A stretch of 11,263 bases of DNA from Gemmatimonadota bacterium (GTDB lineage Bacteria; Latescibacterota; UBA2968; UBA8231), in contig VXZF01000523.1 of the NCBI GenBank assembly GCA_009845645.1, positions 1 through 11,263 on the forward strand, given 5' to 3'. Positions 7,769 to 11,263 of this stretch are shown in pieces. The translations under genes and the position numbers were made by a program. Below the pieces are notes generated by a model. The model was given only the letters and a program-made list of their open reading frames with translations. It made no database searches and had not been told where the DNA came from. Every line of letters starts with the position of its first letter. The first letter of the stretch is position 1.

Positions 7769-9004
7769 TCAAAAATAGAACAGCAGCAGCGGGATTTCTA
7801 CCTCGTCCGGGGTCAGCCCTCCGTGGGCACCGTGCTTTGTCATCTCGAATTTGTCTTTTTCGTACCACCAGACCGACTCGCCAGCAAAGGGCAAGACGAC
7901 CAAGTTGCCCACTCGGTCGAGAAAGCGTGAAGACGGGGGCAATGGCCCAAAGAGACCGGCTTCGATCAGATCCGCAGTGCGGCAAACTTGGGCACAGCCT
8001 TCGAGTTGGCGGGCCAACAGAGCGTGGGCTTCGTCGAGCCGGTCGTCCTCGACGTAGAGAAAGAAATCGCGGCACGCGCCGGCTGGCACCAAGGGACGGC
8101 CAGCGCGGTCGGTGCGCAGCATCGGAGCCAAGCCGGGAAAACGGGCCTCATCATTGAAATACACAGTAGTTTCCGGATTGACCGCAGCCTGACCATGATC
8201 GGCGATGAGAGCGAACAACGTGCGCTGCAAACGGCCAGCTAGCGGACGCCAAAAGAGCCGCTCGACCGCGGTCAGAAAGGTGTCGATTTCGACTTGAAAC
8301 TGCGGCGAGTCCGGCCCGTAGCAGTGGCCTATAAGGTCAATCTGGTCGAAGTAGAACAGGAAATAAGCCGGCCCCGAACGCGGTTTTTGCAGTAGCGTGG
8401 CCAGATTGGTCAGGGCCTCGGAAAAGGTGTAGCAGGGATGAACTTGGGCACCTTGCAAGTATGTGTCAGAACAGGTCGAGGGAGTAAAAGCCCGGCTTTG
8501 AAAAACGAAACTCTCGACCCCTAACTGCCCCAACTCTTGATACAACGTGCCTTGGGGAAAGACGGTTTGAGCCGCTTCCCGAGGTAGCGAATCGGGCTGT
8601 TTGCTATCGGCTCGGGCAAAGGGCAGCGGGGTGATAATAGCGTCGAGGCTCGGCTCGTAGTACTGCCATTCAAACACGCCGCTGCGCCCGGGCGACAGTC
8701 CCGTGTGAATGCAAGTGATGTGGGCGGCGGTAGTAGAAGGAAATTGCGCGGTAAGACGATTTACCGATCCCCCGCGGCCAATATCGCTTAGAAAGGGATA
8801 GCGATCCTGGTAGCGCTCAAAAAAGCGCCAGCCAAAGGAGTCGATAAAAAAGAGCACCACCGTGTCGCAGGGATCTACAGCCGTCAGCAGCGCCGGGTCG
8901 AGGCTGGGCGATCCTTGGCCAGTCAGGATCCATTTGATGGTGGCCGGCAGGTCGGCAAAACAGTGACCGTTATAGCGGGGACGGATGAAGCGATCATCGA
9001 GCAC
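7769..9004 (-). CDS. Alkaline phosphatase superfamily phosphodiesterase
   Basis: A 411-residue enzyme of the type I phosphodiesterase / nucleotide pyrophosphatase branch, expected to hydrolyse phosphoesters with two metal ions. The metal-site motifs appear in order: I-D-S-F-G at D55; F-P-S-T-T-A-A-H with the probable nucleophile T92; D-L-I-G-H-C-Y-G-P giving D223 and H227; A-D-H-G-Q giving D269 and H270; and K-H-G-A-H-G-G with H391 and H394. There is no signal peptide or membrane helix, so it is probably cytoplasmic. The start is uncertain. The GTG at 9004 lies 13 bases after the beta-barrel stop, with an AAGG upstream. A TTG at 9040 would add 12 residues and overlap the barrel gene by 23 bases. 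No ATG is available. Its position just before an ABC exporter suggests it may act on a lipid-linked or nucleotide-linked intermediate, which is inference. Confidence 0.88.
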   Translation of the reverse strand: MLDDRFIRPRYNGHCFADLPATIKWILTGQGSPSLDPALLTAVDPCDTVVLFFIDSFGWRFFERYQDRYPFLSDIGRGGSVNRLTAQFPSTTAAHITCIHTGLSPGRSGVFEWQYYEPSLDAIITPLPFARADSKQPDSLPREAAQTVFPQGTLYQELGQLGVESFVFQSRAFTPSTCSDTYLQGAQVHPCYTFSEALTNLATLLQKPRSGPAYFLFYFDQIDLIGHCYGPDSPQFQVEIDTFLTAVERLFWRPLAGRLQRTLFALIADHGQAAVNPETTVYFNDEARFPGLAPMLRTDRAGRPLVPAGACRDFFLYVEDDRLDEAHALLARQLEGCAQVCRTADLIEAGLFGPLPPSSRFLDRVGNLVVLPFAGESVWWYEKDKFEMTKHGAHGGLTPDEVEIPLLLFYF

Positions 9005-9017
9005 GATGCGCAGAGCC

Positions 9018-9878
9018 TTACAAAAAGCGCGTAATCCCAAAGCCCAAGCGCCAGTTGTCAGGGGCCGCGTCGTCGGGTGCCCCCACCAAGTACTGGGCTG
9101 GACTAAGGCGCGTATTATTGGTAGCGAAAATGTAGAAGGTATGCCCTCCCGTATCTATGGACAGGCCCCAAGCCAGCGAATTGTGCGAGCGGCCCGTTTC
9201 ACCCGGCAATAAAATGCCCTGGTATCCGGTCAGGGTCGGACTGTACTCCAGCCACACGCCCCACGTATCGTCAAAGTAATACTGGACGTAGGTTCCCAGC
9301 GTAAAGGTGTACTGCGTATCAACGCTGAAAACGGCACTGTTGTACAGATACGAAGGCACCAACCCGATGCCCAACTTTTCGTCCAGCAGCGCATTGAAAA
9401 TCAGTTGTCCATAGTACTGAAAATTGTCAGCCGCAGCCGCCTTGCGCTCGACAATAGCTGGCATTTCCGTATTCCAAGCTACGCCGACGTTTAGGGCCAA
9501 AACCGCGGGCAAGCGCTCGTGAGGGAATTGCAGCCAATGGTATTGCAACTGCAGATCCAAATTGTCCAGCATGTTACTCCGCCCCAAGGTCGCCATCAGC
9601 CGGTCGCTGAGGCCGTAACTAAGCGAGGTGCGGATATTGGCCGGCCCATCAAAACCGAAATTGGCCTTGTACCCCTCGTCAATGGCCGGGAGAAAGCGGT
9701 GCGAGATCTCGTAGTGGAAATCGCCTTGGGACAGCGTTTCCGCGGTGGGATAATTGGCCGTCCTAATCGCGCTGAATAGCTCTAGGCGGGTTTTGATCGG
9801 CATGGTCGCCTGCCACGATGGCTGGGCACCAGCCAAAGCCGGCAACAGCACTCCCAAGCACAAGACGCGAATGTTCAC
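9018..9878 (-). CDS. Outer-membrane beta-barrel protein, DUF5777-like
   Basis: A 286-residue exported protein of unknown function. A signal peptide (MNIRVLCLGVLLPALAGA, then QPSW) is followed by alternating aromatic/polar beta strands, and the last residues (G-F-G-I-T-R-F-L) look like a closing barrel strand. The pattern, including an early T-R-L-E-L-F segment, an F-H-Y-E-I-S-H-R-F strand and a late S-I-D-T-G-G-H-T-F segment, resembles the DUF5777 beta-barrel family as I recall it; this was not searched. The start is the GTG at 9878, because a strong AGGAGGG (9886-9892) sits 7 bases before it. The in-frame TTG at 9884 is only one base from that site and is unlikely. It lies 17 bases after the YceI-family gene. 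Confidence 0.82.
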   Translation of the reverse strand: MNIRVLCLGVLLPALAGAQPSWQATMPIKTRLELFSAIRTANYPTAETLSQGDFHYEISHRFLPAIDEGYKANFGFDGPANIRTSLSYGLSDRLMATLGRSNMLDNLDLQLQYHWLQFPHERLPAVLALNVGVAWNTEMPAIVERKAAAADNFQYYGQLIFNALLDEKLGIGLVPSYLYNSAVFSVDTQYTFTLGTYVQYYFDDTWGVWLEYSPTLTGYQGILLPGETGRSHNSLAWGLSIDTGGHTFYIFATNNTRLSPAQYLVGAPDDAAPDNWRLGFGITRFL

Positions 9879-9885
9879 GGTCAAT

Positions 9886-9892
9886 CCCTCCT
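9886..9892 (-). promoter_or_regulatory. Strong ribosome binding site for the beta-barrel gene
   Basis: On the minus strand this reads AGGAGGG, seven bases before the GTG at 9878. It is the best Shine-Dalgarno sequence in the window and decides the start in favour of GTG 9878 over TTG 9884. It lies entirely in the 17-base gap after the YceI stop. Confidence 0.75.
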
Positions 9893-9895
9893 GCC

Positions 9896-10468
9896 CTATT
9901 GTACGTGTTTTAAGTAGAACGAGACCTCGATGGCAATTTCCTGACTCACCTTGACAAAGGCCGCCAAGGAGGGTGCCTCGATGTTGTAGTCGGCTAGCTT
10001 GATGGTGAAAGCCGCCTCGACCTTGGAGCGCCCCTCTTCCACCACTACGGTACCGGGCACTTCTACGGCGCGGTCCACCCCGTGTAGCGACAAGATGCCC
10101 TTGGTTTTGACGCCATAGGCGACCACGGTAGAATCGACCTCAGTGTGTTCGGCGATCTCCCCTTTGTACACGGCCTTAGGCCACTGGTCCGTATCCAGCA
10201 CTTGGCGCATGTCCCGGTCCCGCTTGCCAATGCCCGTATCAAAACTGGCTAGGTCCACTTCAAAATGCAGTTGGTCCTTGACCGCAAAAAGCGAGTCTCC
10301 TTCCCAATAGATAAAGCCATCGATTTTATCGGTCGTGCCGGTAAAAGTGAGGGCCACCACTTTGGAAGTGAACTCGACTTGGTTGCCCTCGGCCTTTTTA
10401 TCGACGTGCCATTCGCCGCCGTGGACGGCCAGCGGCGAGCAGATCAGCAAGCAGATGAACCAGCGCAT
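9896..10468 (-). CDS. YceI-family periplasmic protein
   Basis: A 190-residue exported protein of the YceI-like lipocalin-fold family, members of which bind isoprenoid lipids such as ubiquinone or polyprenols in a hydrophobic barrel. The sequence shows a signal peptide (MRWFICLLICSPLAVHG), then the family hallmarks: S-F-D-T-G-I-G-K-R-D-R-D-M-R, W-P-K-A-V-Y-K-G-E, and a late L-S-L-H-G-V-D-R-A-V-E-V-P strand. The length is normal for the family. The open frame reaches 10516, but that would overlap the upstream gene and precede the signal peptide with polar sequence, so the ATG at 10468 is used even though it has no evident ribosome site. It lies between a haem protein gene (28 bases upstream) and a beta-barrel gene (17 bases downstream), which suggests a quinone-related or other envelope carrier role. 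Confidence 0.93.
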   Translation of the reverse strand: MRWFICLLICSPLAVHGGEWHVDKKAEGNQVEFTSKVVALTFTGTTDKIDGFIYWEGDSLFAVKDQLHFEVDLASFDTGIGKRDRDMRQVLDTDQWPKAVYKGEIAEHTEVDSTVVAYGVKTKGILSLHGVDRAVEVPGTVVVEEGRSKVEAAFTIKLADYNIEAPSLAAFVKVSQEIAIEVSFYLKHVQ

Positions 10469-10496
10469 AAGACAGAGCTTGCAATTTAGAGGCGAA

Positions 10497-10907
10497 TTAG
10501 TCGTTGGGAGCCCCATTTTCTATCCAAGCGCGCACTGTTTCGAGCGCGTCCGGGGTCAGATACGGCCCGCCCGGGGGCATGCGGGACCCATCGACATCGG
10601 CGTCTGCCAAAAGTTTGTGATACAAGTAGCTGTTGTCGGGATCGCCCGGCTCGACCAGCGCTATGCCCCGGCTGCTCTCCACATCAACGATGTTGTCGTA
10701 TGCTTGGCCGGCTGACAGGTTGGGCCAGGCACTGTCGCCGTGGCAGCCGCTCAAAGCACAGGAAACATCGAATATGGTCTCTTGCACCTGCGCAAAGGTC
10801 GCCGGCCCTTCGGCGACAGAGTCGAATACCATATCCGTACTCGTGGTCGGACCGGAACACGACGTCCCCATAAATACTAACGCAACAAGCGCAATGAGCG
10901 CTTTCAT
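10497..10907 (-). CDS. Small cytochrome c-like haem lipoprotein (CX4CH)
   Basis: A 136-residue exported protein. The N-terminus (MKALIALVALVFMGTSC) ends at Cys17 in a lipobox-like setting, although Gly at -3 is unusual, so it is probably a lipoprotein. A single haem-binding motif C-A-L-S-G-C-H spans residues 50-56. The spacing is CX4CH, not the usual CX2CH, a variant known in some c-type cytochromes. R-M-P-P-G-G at 109-114 supplies Met110 as the likely second haem ligand, and an A-W-I-E-N-G-A segment forms the typical C-terminal helix. It would carry electrons in the periplasm or at the envelope surface. The ATG at 10907 has AAGGAG eight bases upstream. It lies 109 bases after the thioredoxin-fold gene and 28 before the YceI gene. 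Confidence 0.87.
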   Translation of the reverse strand: MKALIALVALVFMGTSCSGPTTSTDMVFDSVAEGPATFAQVQETIFDVSCALSGCHGDSAWPNLSAGQAYDNIVDVESSRGIALVEPGDPDNSYLYHKLLADADVDGSRMPPGGPYLTPDALETVRAWIENGAPND

Positions 10908-10915
10908 GGCCTTTT

Positions 10916-10921
10916 CTCCTT
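10916..10921 (-). promoter_or_regulatory. Ribosome binding site of the haem lipoprotein gene
   Basis: On the minus strand this reads AAGGAG, eight bases before the ATG at 10907, which supports that start. The rest of the 109-base gap to the upstream gene (10908-11016) shows no clear promoter or terminator, so read-through from the thioredoxin-fold gene is likely. Confidence 0.65.
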
Positions 10922-11016
10922 GGGATGTACTACCTTCGCAACCTAACCACGCTCGTCTGGCTCTGCAACACGCGGGAGAATGGGCTTTTTACAGTTAGGA
11001 CGCCCGCCCAGCCTAC

Positions 11017-11263
11017 TCACAAGCTCTTCTCAATCATCGCCACAATCTCGTCTGTATCGCGCAGCATCCTAAGACGCTCCACGATCAATCCTTGCGAGTC
11101 CACCAAGTAATACGAAGGCAAGGAGTTCACTTGGTAGGACTTGGCCACATCCGCCCCCAGCCGTCCGCGCGCACGTGGACGCCTTCGATCTCGTGTTTAT
11201 CAACCGCCTCTCGCCAAGCGGCCTCGTCCGTGTCTAGCGACAGATTGAGGAAGACCAAGGGTT
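11017..11263 (-). pseudogene. Thioredoxin-fold (TlpA/AhpC-like) protein, 3' part, frameshifted
   Basis: Reading from the window edge, the first frame gives P-L-V-F-L-N-L-S-L-D-T-D-E-A-A-W and then a K-H-E-I-E-G-V-H-V-R-A segment. This matches the central part of TlpA/AhpC-type thiol-disulphide proteins. The continuation, L-G-A-D-V-A-K-S-Y-Q-V-N-S-L-P-S-Y-Y-L-V-D, with the conserved cis-proline loop (S-L-P-S-Y), is found only in another frame. That frame runs to the TGA at 11017-11019. Removing one base from the CGCGCGC run at 11166-11172 would join the two parts as V-H-V-R-A-G-R-L-G-A-D-V. It is therefore either a recently broken gene or an assembly error in a GC repeat. The active-site CXXC would lie beyond the window. 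It is first in the visible part of the minus-strand operon. Confidence 0.75.

Noticed and set aside
7734..8075. N-terminal extension of the ABC exporter reading frame by 114 codons
   Set aside because: It overlaps the end of the well-supported phosphodiesterase gene in another frame, is arginine- and proline-rich without a membrane segment, and would make the exporter abnormally long.
1..11263. CRISPR array, tRNA or rRNA genes, transposase or integrase
   Set aside because: No regularly spaced repeats, no RNA gene signature and no recombinase-like protein were seen on either strand.

Overview
The window is GC-rich, densely packed bacterial DNA from a Gram-negative (diderm) organism. It encodes a predicted outer-membrane beta-barrel, a probable lipoprotein haem protein, and two large secreted proteins. 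No sequence marker fixes the taxon. The paired secreted proteins with discoidin-like and C-terminal FlgD-type Ig domains resemble those of FCB-group and related uncultured candidate phyla (for example Latescibacteria-like lineages); this is a low-confidence impression. At least four genes appear to start with GTG.

Layout: the window falls into two convergent gene blocks. The left block (+ strand) follows the last codons of an unidentified gene (1-45) and an AT-rich leader (46-170). It holds two adjacent secreted paralogues (171-2270 and 2272-4644) and a 12-helix major facilitator superfamily permease (4693-5958). The right block (- strand, read from 11263 down to 5997) looks like one operon of six genes: a frameshifted thioredoxin-fold protein, a small CX4CH haem protein, a YceI-family periplasmic protein, a DUF5777-like beta-barrel, a phosphodiesterase of the alkaline phosphatase superfamily, and an ABC exporter with fused membrane and ATPase domains. 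After the first 109-bp gap, the spacing between these genes is only 13-35 bp.

How the genes may work together: the upper part of the right operon looks like a cell-envelope redox or carrier module (thiol redox, haem, isoprenoid-binding YceI, outer-membrane barrel), followed by a phosphoester hydrolase and an ABC exporter. The left block pairs putative surface or glycan-binding proteins with a permease. The substrates of both blocks are unknown.

The most unusual structural feature is a 36-bp coding repeat. The last 11 codons plus stop of the gene ending at base 45 recur at 5965-6000, with four of the five differences leaving the encoded amino acid or stop unchanged. The two copies exactly flank the three-gene left block and suggest insertion or rearrangement at a gene's 3' end. 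Other oddities are an abrupt drop in third-position GC inside the second secreted protein, and a one-base frameshift in the thioredoxin-fold gene at the right edge.
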